From the NCBI GenBank assembly GCA_021234155.1, contig JAJEKV010000030.1:4446050-4510049 (forward strand): a stretch of DNA of 64,000 nucleotides. The letters are read 5' to 3'. Source of the stretch: Isoetes taiwanensis (Eukaryota > Streptophyta > Lycopodiopsida > Isoetales > Isoetaceae). The translations under genes and the position numbers were made by a program. This document shows positions 10,979 through 22,876 of the stretch, piece by piece (position 1 is the stretch's first letter; every line of letters begins with the position of its first letter). Below the pieces are notes generated by a model. That model was not told where the DNA came from and made no database searches. It saw nothing but the letters and a program-made list of their open reading frames with translations.

Positions 10979-12960
10979 TCAACCACTAAGTTGAAGGTTT
11001 GCCAGGTACACCTTCAACATGCACGCACACCCACAAGTAGCGATTGTACCTCCGTTTTGTGCAGCGAGACTGACTACCCCAAGGTTGCACGATAGTAGCA
11101 GGCAACCTCCCCCCTCCCCAATGCCCTCACTTGCCTGTGCACTCGTTGAACACTGAAAAATGCAGATAGCCTGGGAGGTTCGGCAGTCTGTGCCCTGCAG
11201 GTTCGGCAGTCTGGTGCAATAGAGTTGAGACTCTTCCCCTCCTGCCAATGGAAGCCCGATAGTTCCAAGACACCATTCGGAGGCACAGTTCCTTTGTTGG
11301 CATTTGATGTAGACGCGCCGCGATGATCTGTTTCCGGCGGGGGGGAGGTGTCGCGGCGCTGGCGACCCGATTCGGGGCTGGTAGTAGGTGATGGGGCGGG
11401 GAGGTCGTGAGGGTACGGTGGCGATGGTTGAAGTGGCAGCCGATGGGGTAACTCTGGCCTTGTAGCAATGGGGCCTCTGGATCTTTATGGCTTGGCCTAG
11501 CATTACATCCGGTGACCTCCCGGCGAGCATCGGCCTAAAATCGCGGCTTTACTGAGATCAATCTCGCGGCGCCCCCTCAACGGTGGGCGACTTGAGCCGG
11601 TATTGCCGTGGGACTCACATTACATCGGGTAATCTGATGCGACATACGGTGACACAAAAAATCTCTCACGCGCTTTCGCGCGCCCGGCCCGATACGTGTC
11701 GTTGAGCTAATGTAACTGCTTTCGGACAATGTGGGTTGTGGTTTGAAATGCCATCGCGAGATAGGATCGTTCACGGATCGCGGCTTGGTGAGATCCTCTC
11801 CTGCTCCCTCGAGAGTCCATTACTACCACCACATTATGGCCCGTCGTCGACCTGCTCTTCTTTGCTCGAGTCGTGAACGAACATTGTGCCATTTGCCCCC
11901 AATGGTGATGCCTGTTATGCGGTTTGTGTGGGCTGTTCCACGGTAAAAGAGGCGGTGTGGTGTTGGATGGAGCGGTGTTGTCCGCCCCGCACGGTTGGCG
12001 ACTTGTGGGCTGTTGGGCATGTGGGCTTGTCACGGCCCGTGTTGCGTGCCTTTCTTTAGTCTGGAGCCTAGCTCACGTTGAAATTCTCTTTGCTTGGCCA
12101 ACTCATTCGGTGCACTACCGCGTTGTTCATGGACCTCGGCATGGAGGCCCCTGCCTTGCTGGGAAACGGTTGCTTGGAGCTCTTGTATCTTCTGATCTTG
12201 TGTCCCAGCCCTACTCTGTAGGGTTCTTAGCTCTTCCTGGCTAGCTTCGAAGGCGGCACGGACGTTTCGTATTATGGTGGCAGACCCTCAACCCGACTTG
12301 GGGGGGATATGGTTGCCATTGTATCACCTTTCGGCCACTACTTGTCCCCTGCCATGGTCTCTATGGTGGTGAGGAGAACCTTGTGAGCTTCGTGGGTCAG
12401 CAAGACCACTTCTTCTCTGTTGCCTCTCAAAGTGTGCCAGGCCCCATCTTCTACTGGCATCGCGGGGTCTCTATCTCACGCAATCTGTTGCCTCTCCGGT
12501 TTGCCGGTATCTTTTTGAACGCGTGGATCATGAAGGTTGGATCTCTTACGCGGTCCTATTGCTCTCAATTCGTTCCTTCATTTATTTCATGGCCTTCGTC
12601 TACGCCTGCGCTTGGTGCATTGTCGGGCACGGCGACCTTCGATAGTCTCGGTTGATCTCATAAATTGGGCCTTTGCTCGGGCCTCCTTCCTCATGGAAGA
12701 GGTTTCTCCCTTGTTCTTGTTATCCGGTCGGGGCCGTTTTTGCGGCGGTCACTCCCCTTGGTTCTCCCAGGCGGGCTAGGGCTGGGGCTGGGGGATGTCT
12801 CCCTCCAAGTGGGGGTCTGGGCAAGGGGCTATATAAGTGGCCATGGGGTTGTACGATATGGAAGGGGATTAAAGAGCTAAAGGGCTATTAAGAATTAAGA
12901 ATTGGCTAGAAAACATAAACGATGCCCGCCCACAGGGGGGTTTGGGGGGGTTCAACCCTT
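10979..12960. other. GC-rich stretch, no recognisable gene
   Basis: Base composition becomes distinctly GC-rich, with many CG dinucleotides between about 11290 and 12800. Overlapping frames occur on both strands, the longest on the minus strand at 10979-11530 (183 codons). They are rich in Arg, Pro, Ser and Ala, compete with each other, and show no motif. The composition differs from both flanks, so it may be an old inserted element of a different class. Confidence 0.45.
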
Positions 12961-13084
12961 TGGGGGCGAGGTTTGATTCCGGCTATTGTCGGAATTCTTT
13001 TGGGATGGGCTTGGCTCGAAGAAGCTTTTGGGATAGGCCAGAATGGACTTGGACATAAGAAAGAAGCAGAAGGCGATGCACCCT

Positions 13085-13590
13085 GCGTATTTTGAGTGTG
13101 CTAGATTTTGGCACATTCTAATGGCGCATATTTTGAGTGTGCTAGACGTTGGCACATTCCAATGCCACGCCATGAGTGTGCTAGATGTTGGCACATTCTA
13201 ATGGCACGCCATGAGTGTGCTAGACGTTGGCACATTCTAATAGCGCGCCATGAGTCATCAGCGACTCACCCTGCGTATTTTGAGTGTGCTTCTAATGGCG
13301 TGCCATGAGTCGTCGGGAACTCAAAGCGCGCCATGAGTCATCGGCGACTCACCCTTCATATTTTGAGTGTGCTTCTAATGGCGCGCCATATCGGCGACTC
13401 ACCCTGCGTTTCTTGAGTGTGCTAGATATTGGCACATTCTAATGGCGCGTAGTGTTCTTCTAATGGCGCGCCATGTCGTCGGTGACTCACCCTGCGTATT
13501 TTGAGTGTGCTAGATGTTGGCACATTCTAATGGCGTGCCATGAGTCGTCTTGGCTCTTGGCTATTGGCACATTCTAATGGTGCGCCATGA
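13085..13590 (+). repeat. Minisatellite with GAGTGTGCTAGA...GGCACATTCTAATGG units
   Basis: The words tattttgagtgtgctaga, ttggcacattctaatgg and gcgcgccatgagtcatcggcgactcaccctgcg recur in order with internal deletions, giving units of about 43-95 bp. The centre often contains the palindrome TGGCGCGCCA. Units differ by point changes and by loss of sub-blocks, as in an ageing minisatellite. Frames through it are repeat artefacts. Confidence 0.85.
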
Positions 13591-13594
13591 GTCA

Positions 13595-13866
13595 TCTTGG
13601 CTCTTGGCTAGAGAGAAAGTGGTCAAGGGTTGGAGAGACACTAAGGCAGGTAGAAAGAGAGACACTAAGGTAGGTAGAAAGTGAGACACTAAGATAGGTA
13701 GGGCTAGAGAGACCATAAGGTGGCTAGTCGTCTTGGCTCTTGGCTAGAGAGAAAGTGGTCAAGAGTTGGAGAAACACTAAGGTAGGTAGAAAGAGAGACA
13801 CTAAGGTAGGTAGAAAGTGAGACACTAAGGTATGTAGGTAGGGCTAGAGAGACCATAAGGTGGCTA
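13595..13866 (+). repeat. 136-bp tandem duplication
   Basis: Two units start at 13595 and 13731 with tcttggctcttggctagagag. Each contains three sub-repeats of gagacactaaggtaggtagaaag and ends in gaccataaggtggctag. The second unit has a 4-bp insertion (tatgtaggtagg). The array abuts the minisatellite on its left. Confidence 0.88.
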
Positions 13867-14036
13867 GCAAGTTGATATGAGGCTAGAGAGAGAAGGTGGA
13901 GGAGGAGGTAGAGAGAGAAAGTAAAGAAGGAGGGCTAGAGAGAGAGGGAGGGTCCAGGCGCTAGAGAGAGAAAGTGGCAAGAAGGAGAGGCGCTAGAATG
14001 AGAGAGAAAGTGGCAAGAAGGAGAGGCGCTAGAATG
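13867..14036 (+). repeat. GA-rich tract with a short tandem repeat
   Basis: The tract is nearly all purine with ctag words. The block gagagaaagtggcaagaaggagaggcgctag-type occurs twice in a row (13965-14036). The minus-strand frame through it is low-complexity and not a gene. Confidence 0.75.
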
Positions 14037-14819
14037 AGATAAATATTGATTTAAAATTATGCATAGATGCACAGAGGCATATTTTAGGACTATAAGTATG
14101 GATTTCATTTCATGAAGTACTTGGAATGTAGAAAAGCACATAATAACATGGTGATCATGTCTAAATATGTTGAGACCATGTGTTAATAACGACTCTGGTT
14201 CTGTTTTAACAGTAAAGAATAGGGTGTCTAAAGTAGATAATCCTGAACTTCTCTGATATATAGAGTAACTTCCATTAAAATATATTTGGCATGTTGCCAT
14301 AGGATTCTTGTAGTTCATTACTAAAAGGGGCAAATGGAATAATGGGTGACCAGCGATAAGCTAAAAATCCCATAGTACCTTTTAGCCCTTGTACTATTAC
14401 CAAGATTATTAATATCTACAAGATTGGCTGCAGGTATGGGATTTTACTCTTATTGTCTCTTTTGCTTCTTTGGATGAACGGTCTACAAGAATCTTGGAGT
14501 ACTGGCTCTTTTCTGGCTGATGACAGATCAAACAAAAAAATATTTATAGTATATCAACTGGGTTTTGTATTGCTGGCCCCTAGTTTTCCCATTTTCTCTG
14601 GGCAGTAAGTTATGACAGTCATAGTTGACAATCAAACACATGTTATTTCAGTCTATTTTGATAGCTTATGACTGATCAGGATATTAATGGTAACCAATAG
14701 GCATGATGGGCATATGATGTCTGAATTTTCCGTTGCATCAGTTATTGACTACGGCGTCAGTGGGTTTGTTGGGGTCATACCTCCAGGAGGTTATGGATGC
14801 ACGGACTCAGTTGTGTCCT

Positions 14820-15035
14820 ACGGGACAGCATTGAACTATCCTATACAATTGTACAGCGTGCCAGCATACTTATTACTGCTAAGGTTTTTCCCTCGAAAAC
14901 CCTTCGGGGCGGGGGTTTTTTAATCCTGTCAGTAATAGGCTTGCTGCTTTCTTTTTGGCTTGGGTCCCATAGGCCAATTGGTCTCCGTGTACGCCAAAAA
15001 TCTATTCTTATTCTTATTCTTATTCTATATGCTTA
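14820..15035 (+). mobile_element. LINE 3' end, plus orientation, with (TTATTC)n tail
   Basis: This matches the 3' untranslated ends of the LINE copies at 37965 and 55934 in reverse orientation. It holds the 3' hairpin with arms ATTACTG (14872-14878) and CAGTAAT (14930-14936), the conserved tail words gggtcccataggccaa and ttggtctccgtg, then several TTATTC units instead of poly(A). LINE coding sequence is absent or unrecognisable upstream, so the copy is strongly 5'-truncated or diverged. Confidence 0.7.
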
Positions 15036-15178
15036 GACATGAGTTTTCCACAGGTCTACGGTACATTTACTTGTAAACATACTCTGAATTTTGAAGGATA
15101 TTGCGGATTTAAGGTTTTAAAGCTGTCAATGTCTCTATCCCTTTAATGTATTGGTCTACATTTGGTTTTTTCTGATGT
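15036..15178 (+). repeat. Inverted homologue of 37800-37930, beside a LINE tail
   Basis: About 140 bp, including taatgtattggtctacatttgg and acatttacttgtaaacatactc words, match the reverse complement of 37800-37930 with scattered differences. At both sites the segment directly follows the microsatellite tail of a LINE 3' end. Homology stops near 15178. Confidence 0.75.
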
Positions 15179-17239
15179 TATGACAGTCTGCTCCATGGAT
15201 TTTATATAAAAATAATTTGCCACAGGTTGCAAGCATCATATTTGCTCCAGATTTGGCTTCAAAACCATGCAAAAAAAGCTAAACAGGATATTAGCATCGA
15301 GTATGGTTATTTATAATAGTTGTGGGGTAAAAATTCATCTTATCTTATTATGATCTAAGATAACTGTTGAGACAAAATTTATGTCCCCTCCTATGCATTG
15401 CGTTTATTATTGTTCTCTGTTGCAACTATTTTACCAAGTACTTCATTCAATGACCTGATTTTTTTTTTTTCTGGAGGGGAGGGGGGTGGGTGGGGGATGG
15501 GATGGGAATTGATAAATGATTTCTGCAAGAAGTTAAAGCTCCAGCCTATCTCATATTTCAGCAAGGCACATGGGACAATATCACACCTTCTAATTCGTTA
15601 CATGTGGAGGCCCCATCTTGTTCCAAAGCCCCAAAGGGCATGTTGTTGTATGTTGCTACAAACCTGTTGAGATAAAAAAATGCATATGTGTTAGTCTTCA
15701 ATTTGACTAGGTTTGCCAATGCAAAACGTCTACTCAATTGTAAAAATCCTTTATTTAAGTAATCCAAAAAGGCCCTGACTATTTCTCAGATGGAGGGCTT
15801 GAAATTGCACTGGTTTTCCTCACGTCAGGCTATTGTATAAGGGGGCCAAATGTTGCTAGTTTTGCTTCATGGCTTCCCTAAATTTCTTTGTGATTATCAT
15901 TTTAGTTTCTGTGATGTTAGCACTCCAAGTTGTATTCAAGCGCGTACTCTATTTTGAACCACTTAAATAAGGTCTGAACTTTCATGCCCTTTCCTTGCAG
16001 AAAGAAGAAAAATGATTGAATGATCTTTATGCTCCGAGCAATCAATCTAAATAGCTAGTTGAAATTCTTTAGCTCCATTAGAATCTCTGTTTTCCAAATG
16101 AGAACTATGATACAAGGTTCTTCTATGTTTCAAAAACACCTTTGCAGAGGTAAATATGTCTATGGTTCTCTTTTGTCTATAGTTCATGAATTTATTTTCA
16201 TGGTCCAGCAGTGCAACACAATTATCTTGTTTTCATATCTACAAGAGACTTAAGTTATGGTGGAAGGAATCATTAACTTTATTACATTAAGTCACAGCGC
16301 AAAGTGGTAAAAGACAAGCACAACAGACAAAAAATCAAGATTGTCCTTTGGAATGGTATATTACTTTGACAACATGCTACAATTGGAAACATATTTTCTT
16401 ATGTGCCTTCTCCGAACTATTGGAACATGTTCCAAAACACAAGTTGTTTGTTGAAGAGTAGTTGAGTTATTAATAGATGGTCCATATGTCGTAACCCGCA
16501 CTATCTATCACCATTTGATCGGTCAAAAATTGATAGGGCATGCTGAGTGTGAGGCTTGTCCCTTGAGGTATTTAAAAAGTGGGCCATCTACAAGCACTCA
16601 CAGTGCACCTATATTCACATGTCTTTATTTGTAGTTATTTGTATGGTAACATCTATAAGGTACAAACTAATGTAAGAAAATGTTTGTTAGTGCAAATTGG
16701 ACCAATCGAAGGAATTTGGTCATTGTAATGCAAAAAAACTCATAACCCAAGTTGGGTACAAATAAATGCCAAGAAAAGATAGTTATCATAGATTGGAACA
16801 ACTATAGGAATGTGTTGTGGTCATTATCTCATAATTCATACACTGGGATAATTAGCCATTAATTCGATCTTAATGAGGAATGCCTGTGGAGCAATAAAAA
16901 AAATGACATTGTTTCAAAACAACTACTTTAAAACATAGCATGGACATAAAAAATATAACAAAATTTTTACATCGTACAAGGGTATGCTAATTTGATGTGA
17001 TTCCCAATTTACTAGCGATCGGTGTTTGGAAAGAGAATAGTGCAACAAATTATAACAAAACAAATATTTATCATAGCTTATAGAATAAGGTAAGTGCACC
17101 ACTAGGGAAACAAGTTAGTAAGCACCTCAAGATGACATGTCTTATTTGCTTGTTGTATGGTCTACAATACATACTATCACAAGGGTGATTAGACTAATTA
17201 TGCTCATGATTTTGCTTCAATATTCAAGTCACAATATGT
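15179..17239. other. AT-rich, no gene seen
   Basis: No long frame and no family motif were found on either strand. A G-rich/T-rich stretch lies at 15462-15507. Confidence 0.5.
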
Positions 17240-20135
17240 AGCACAATCACAAGGGGTTCCAGAGGGATTTGATGTGGATGCATAAATCACCATTCTTGAG
17301 ACCATAGACCACACCCCTAACACAATTGAATGAGTTATTTTAGGAAAACATACATAGATCCAATAGAAATAATAAACGAATTAGCTTGCTAGTTGCATTG
17401 GTTAAAGCATTCTTATTTTAATAGGGGTTCGAGTCTCCGCATGTGAACCCGTATAGAAATGAATCCCCATATTTCATTATTCTAAAACCTTAGGCTAATA
17501 TACGATCTGTCATAGGATGGAGAGATCCAATGATATTGGTTGTCTGGGGTGCAATGAATCCCCGTGTTTCATTATTCTAAAACCTTAGGCTAACATACGA
17601 TCTGGGCCATAGGATGGAGAGACCCAATGATCGAGGTTGTCTAGGGTGCACTTCATTTAGAATATGTAGCACAATCACAGGGGGTTCGAGGGGGATTTGA
17701 TATGGATGCATAAATCACCATTCCTGAGACCATAGACCACACCCCTAACACAATTGAATGGGTTATTATAGAAAAAATCAACATAGATTCAATAGAAAAA
17801 ATAAGCAAGTTAGCTCGCTGATTGCATTGATTAGAGCATTAATATTAGGATATTGGACTATTTTAATAGGGGTTCATTTCATACTTCAAAATCATAGGCG
17901 CCCCCAGTCATAAAACACCATAATCGAAACGAGAGCTACCCATTCCGGGCTGTAGGATGGAGTGATCCAACGACCGAAGTTGTCTGGGGTGCACTTCGTT
18001 TAGAAAATTGAGCATAATCACTGGGGGTTTCAGGGGAATTTAATGTGGATGCATAAATCACCATTCCTGAGCCTATAAACCACACCACTAACACAATTGA
18101 ATGGGTTAGAAATCATAAGCGAGTTAGCTCTTTGGTTGCATTAGTTAAAGCATTCTTAGGATATTGGATTATTTTGATAGGGGTTCGAGTCTTCGCATTT
18201 CGTATTCTAAAATCTTAGGCGAACCCGTATAAAGATAAATCCCCGTATTTCATATTCCAAAACCTTAGGCAAACTTGTATCTCATATTTTAAAATCATAG
18301 GCACCCCTAGTCATAAATAACCATAATCAAAAGAAGGGGCACCCAGAGGCCCTCACATACGGTCTGGGCCATAGGATAGAGGGATCCAATGATCGAGGTT
18401 GTCTGGGACGCACTTCCTTTAGAATATGTAGCACAATCACAGGGGGGTCTAGGAAGGAAGGAAGGGAGGAAGGTTCTTTTATCGTCCACGGAGGCCAATC
18501 GGCCTATGGGACCCAAATTACATGGGTGCAGCAAGCCCGTTGCTACCCGGATTACAAAAACCCCCCCTTAGGAGGGAAAAATCGTCGCAGCAACAAGCCC
18601 GCTGGCAGCTGTACAAATATACATATACACACATGAATTCCCGGCACCTCAGGTAGGCGCCCGGGGGGCAGAGGTGAGTCCGCATATCCAAAACCTCCTG
18701 GAGGTAGGAGCCAAGGGATCGAACTGACGGCGTACTGAATAGCTCGTGCAGGGACAGATCAGGTCGCACCAAGAGAATATAGCGAGCCCGAATCTAACTA
18801 TAGGCTGGACAGCTCTGGAAGGCATGGCTTTCATCCTCAACAACCCCCAGCGGGCAACACTGACAAAGCCTATCCTGGCGCGGCTCTCCAACCCACCGAC
18901 CCGTCTCAAGCCAAAGATGGTGGGCCCCTGTTCGAATGGACGCGATGATCCTGCGCTTCTTCATGGACAACTGAGAATGCAGGTAGAGTTGTGGGCCTCG
19001 AACCAGGATGGGATTTGATTTGGATGCAATTCCTGAGACCATAGACCACATTCTAACACAATTGAATGGGTTATTATAGAAAAAAATATAGTTCAATAGA
19101 AAAAATAAGCAAGTTGGCTCGCTGGTTGCATTGGTTATAGCATTCTTATTAGGATATTTGAATTGTTTTGATAGGGGTTCGAGTCTCCGCATTTCATACT
19201 AGGTGAACTCGTATAGAGATGAGTCCCGTATTTCATATTCCAAAACTTAGACAAATTTGTATTTCATTTTTTTAAATCATAGAACCCCTAGTCATAAATC
19301 ATCATAATTGAAACAAGAGGCACCCAGAGGCCATAACATTTTGGGCCGTGGGATGGAGGGATCCAATGATCGAAGTTGTCTGGGGCGCACTTCGTTTAAA
19401 ATATGTAGCACAATCACAGGGGGGTCAAGGGGGATTTAATGTAGATGTATAAATCACCATTCCTGAGACCATAGACAACACCTCTAACACAATTGAATGG
19501 GTTATTATAGCAAAAAAAAAAAAAAAAAAAAGCATAGATTCATTAGAAAAAATAAGCGAGTTAGCTCACTGTTTGCATTGCTAAAGCATTCTAATTAGGA
19601 TATTGGATTATTTTAATATGAGTTCGAGTCTCCGCATTTCATATTCTAAAACCTTAAGTGAACCCGTATAGAGATGAGTCTCCATATTTCGTATTCCAAA
19701 ATCTTAGGCGAACCTGTATTTCATATTTCAAAATCATAGGCACCCCCCGTCATAAAATACCGTAATCGAAACGAGAGGAACCCATAGGGGGATTTGATGT
19801 GGATGATGCATAAATCACAATTCCTAAAACCATAGACCACACCCTTAACACAGTTAAATGGGTTATTATAGAAAAAAAAAAATAGATTTAGTAGAAAAAA
19901 TAAGAGAGTTAGCTCGCTGGTTGCATTGATTAAAGTATTCTTATTAGGATATTGGCATATTTTGATAGGGGTTCGAGTCTCTGCATTTCGTATTCTAAAA
20001 CCTTAAGTGAACCCATATGGAGATGAATCCCTATATTTCATATTCCAAAACCTTAGGCAAACTTGTATGTTTCAAAATCATAGGCACCCCCAGTCATAAA
20101 TCACCATAATCGAAATGAGAGGCGCCCAGAGGCCC
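17240..20135 (+). repeat. tRNA-like satellite, about 445-bp units, first block
   Basis: A repeating unit can be followed by its words: acaatcacaggggg, gggatttgatgtggatgc, accattcctgagaccatag, gagttagctcgctggttgc, then a ggggttcgagtctccgc word, and gaggcacccagaggccc. The ggggttcgag word lies near 17424, 17870 (degenerate), 18178, 19170, 19613 and 19968. Full units are about 445 bp; shorter ones have deletions. The part from gttagctc to ggttcgagtctcc resembles a tRNA gene, with a D-arm-like GCTC...GAGC and a B-box match (GGTTCGAGTC), so a tRNA-derived SINE origin is plausible. A LINE fragment interrupts one unit at 18446-19012. Confidence 0.8.
18446..19012 (-). mobile_element. 5'-truncated LINE inserted in the satellite
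   Basis: On the minus strand, RIIASIRTGAHHLWLETGRW and RLCQCCPLGVVEDESHAFQ followed by a CPAY word form the C-terminal CCHC-like region of this LINE family (compare 56077-56340). After a frameshift near 18790, PSVRSLGSYLQEVLDMR continues the C-terminus. The 3' untranslated part has a hairpin with arms GTTGCT (18539-18544) and AGCAAC (18589-18594), the tail words cccataggccgattggcctccgtgg-type, and a short TTCC-rich tail (plus strand: ggaaggaaggaagg). Satellite sequence resumes on the right, giving a dated insertion. No clear target-site duplication is visible. Confidence 0.8.
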
Positions 20136-20490
20136 TAATATACGATCATGGAATAAAGTACTAATCGCATATTTCGTATTAGCCATAATGGCTTTAGCTA
20201 AACTTGTCCGAGATTAATCCCAAAACATTGGTAGTTTAACTCTCTACAAATTTCCCCTCTCATACTTTCTAGCATGTAGCTAAAATAACCCAAAATTCAT
20301 CTCAAATTTTTCTGTGGTGTGGTTAATGGAAAATATTAGGCTAAAATTACTATTTTTTTTTTCATTTCTTTCCATTTACTTTAGTCATTCTCTTTCTGGA
20401 AACACTCTAAAATAATGCCAGCTAGCTAAGTCTCGACCTGAAATTATTCTATAGATACTAGAAAATAAATTATTAAGCATATATTTCCTA
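20136..20490 (+). repeat. Satellite-flanking repeat, shared with 26395-26546
   Basis: After the last satellite unit, gaataaagtactaatcgcat through ctcatactttctagcatg and attcatctcaaa recur almost identically at 26395-26546, right after the second satellite block. A diverged relative precedes that block at 25240-25470 (ttactttttagcgtttggct, cccatttactttagcc). The satellite and these flanks therefore seem to have moved or been duplicated together. Confidence 0.65.
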
Positions 20491-20792
20491 TAAAGTAGAA
20501 TGATCTACTTTGTTAATATGGAAATTTCCGGTATGGTCCAAAAACCTTTTTGGAATTTTTCTAACACAATTTCTTAAGGTTTGAAGGAGTTCTAGATGCC
20601 GGAAAAAACTCCGGCTATCCAAAAATTGAAAAGAATTAATTTCTCTATGATTTTTTAGGGTGGGCTTTGTCCTCCGTAGAAATTTATATTCAGGATAAGA
20701 TATAGGTAAAGATACGGACTTCCAATTTTCGAGGTCAGATATGGCACCGGTACACCATCGCCGCCCATCGCCAGATCCGGATGCTCTACAAA

Positions 20793-20975
20793 CTGTCGAC
20801 ATCGATGTATTTCTTGGAGCAAGCATGGTCGCTTCCGACCAGATAACGAAATGCCTTTTTTTTGTGATTTAATGTCCAGGTCTGCCGACGTCGATGTATT
20901 TCTTGGAGCAAGCATGGTCGCTTCCTGCCAGATAACGAAACGACTTTTTTTTTGTGATTTAACGTCCAGGCCTGC
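20793..20975 (+). repeat. 89-bp tandem duplication
   Basis: Two units repeat gacatcgatgtatttcttgg, agcaagcatggtcgcttcc, cagataacgaaa and tttgtgatttaatgtccagg, offset by 89 bp (20802 and 20891). Minus-strand frames here are duplicated by this event and show no family motif. Confidence 0.88.
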
Positions 20976-21198
20976 TTAGGGAGATCAAGCAACTTAGGGT
21001 GATGCCAGAACGAGCCCTGCATTTTTGAACTTCGGCATATTTTTCTGCAGTAAGTCTCTTTCTCCTCTTTTTTTCTTTCAAGGTGAGATCCATTAACATA
21101 TACTGTGGTTTTTATCACATTCACGCATTTCATTTGCTTTTACATTTAGCATTTTCGGTTGTTTTCCTCACCTTTGCATGGCTTTTACTCTTTTGCAG

Positions 21199-22876
21199 AT
21201 CGATCCATGTAATTGGAGCCGCAAGGGCATCAGGAGGCGACAAATTCAGAAGGTACTCTTATTTCTGATTGAATTTCATTCTGTATTACATGAAAAAAAT
21301 CTGAGAGAAAATATTTGAGATGATTTTGTATTTCAGGTTTAGCTTGAGATAGACCGATTTTGTAAACGACAGCTTAAAATCATTTTTCTTTCCATGTTGG
21401 GTTAAAACATCAAGACCACAAAATAGAGCTCAACAAGGTAAGCATTATCATCCTCTAGGTTGGTTCCCCCTTTTACAATTACTCCTGTTAAAGTATTGAT
21501 TGAATTATTTTCCATGCTATGATTCATATCTCTAAATTTCTTGAGAGGAACCCTGAGTTAGCATCTTTCATTTGTCACGTATTTTCCTTTCCATGGTACT
21601 CTTTTCAAGGTTCTGTTGGAGTTGTTAACAATACCATAGATGTAAATTCTAGAGCTTTGTTCCATCTTGAATTCTATCAGCATTTGATACCTATAACTAC
21701 TTGCAAGACGTTTGTTTGAAACCTTATTTTAAACTCCAAAAGGATAAGCACCAATTAGGCAGTTGGTACACAGTGAAGTTGCTTACACACAGTAATGGAA
21801 GTTATTATGGTGACATTCTAGATATAGGTAGGCAGTCTTAGTTATGAACTTTCTAGGCCATAGAATATGCAGTTCCAACATGTATCGAGCTGAAAACAGA
21901 GGTACCTTAGATTGAAAATAGAATAGAATAGAATATGATTTTATCGTCCACGGAGACCAACTGGCCTATGGGACCCAAGTACAAAGAGAGGCCTCGGTGT
22001 CTAATATTTGTTGCATGTTGATCCTCCAGTAGATTATTGGAGCGAGTCTGACTTTTTTCTTCCTGTTATAAGCAACATTATAAGCAACAGCTATAATAAA
22101 ATCCTGCTCCAAGAGCTGGGCCTTTTAGCTGGACACATTTCAGATACGTCTTCTTTTCAAAAATGAAATATGAGGCAGTAGTGGGAAGAATTATGGATCT
22201 GCCTCTGCCATAGCCAAGTTTTGTTATTTTATCTATTGTATGTATGTTATATGGTTTGCTATATTTTTGTGGCCATATTGCCAGTTGCTTGCATTGTGTA
22301 ACGAATGCCCCGGGAGATGCTTTTCGTCCTACTATCTATTTGCATTTAATGGCAGTCTGCTATTGTGCATATTGTGCATGAAGACAATTTATATATGCAT
22401 GTTAATGGGATCTCTTCTGCCTGCTTCTAGCAAGCCTTACATATATCACACTCTTCATTTTGTTCCTTTCGAAGTGGAAATAATGAAATATTACTACCCT
22501 AACGATGGAGAGAATCTGCCCTTTATATTCTCAGGTTTGGTATGTGCAGTGGGAGATAAAAAAATGCAGGAAACAAGCATTTTTTTCTCTCATTGTTTTT
22601 GCCTCTTCACAATGGCTACTGCATGATGTAGATCGACATGCGGTCTCCAAACATCTATTGAGCAAGAAAAAAGACTTTAATTGCAAAAAGGGTTACCCTT
22701 CTATTTTACGTTTTTTACGTTGCCGCGGTTTATAGTGCTATAAATTTTAGCTTTCCTCTTAGTGATTGAAGATAACTAAGTGTCTGGCCATCATTTTCTT
22801 GCAATTGATCTCTACATTTGTCTACTGCAGGGCATATGGACATGGCTATGATTTGCACAAAGTTTTTGTGTCTTGA
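21199..22876 (+). CDS. Candidate last two exons of an unidentified plant gene
   Basis: A 54-nt segment at 21199-21252 lies between a good acceptor (ttttgcag) and a GT donor (gtactc). It reads IHVIGAARASGGDKFR in a phase ending with two bases. A second segment at 22831-22876, after tctactgcag, supplies the missing base and reads AYGHGYDLHKVFVS then TGA. A copy at 23481-23556 in the downstream duplication ends GYDLHRVFVS with a different middle. Matching phase, splice sites and the conserved end suggest real exons. I do not recognise the protein, and earlier exons were not found, so the model is tentative. Confidence 0.3.
21920..21992 (-). mobile_element. Short LINE 3' tail
   Basis: Read on the plus strand, three GAATA-type units are followed by ttttatcgtccacggagacc, aactggcctatgggaccc, the same tail as the copies at 18462, 37965 and 55934. 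Only about 70 bp remain, so this is an extreme 5' truncation. Confidence 0.7.

Noticed and set aside
10979-11530. 183-codon minus-strand open frame
   Set aside because: Lies in a GC-rich stretch with competing overlapping frames, no motif and no splice context.
13108-13590. Regularly spaced direct repeats, CRISPR-like at first sight
   Set aside because: Units and spacers are not of constant length, the spacers are themselves repeated, and the DNA is from a plant nucleus.
17400-17440. Functional tRNA gene
   Set aside because: D-arm-like and B-box-like pieces exist, but the D region has extra bases and no clean acceptor or anticodon arm could be drawn. Treated as tRNA-like repeat.
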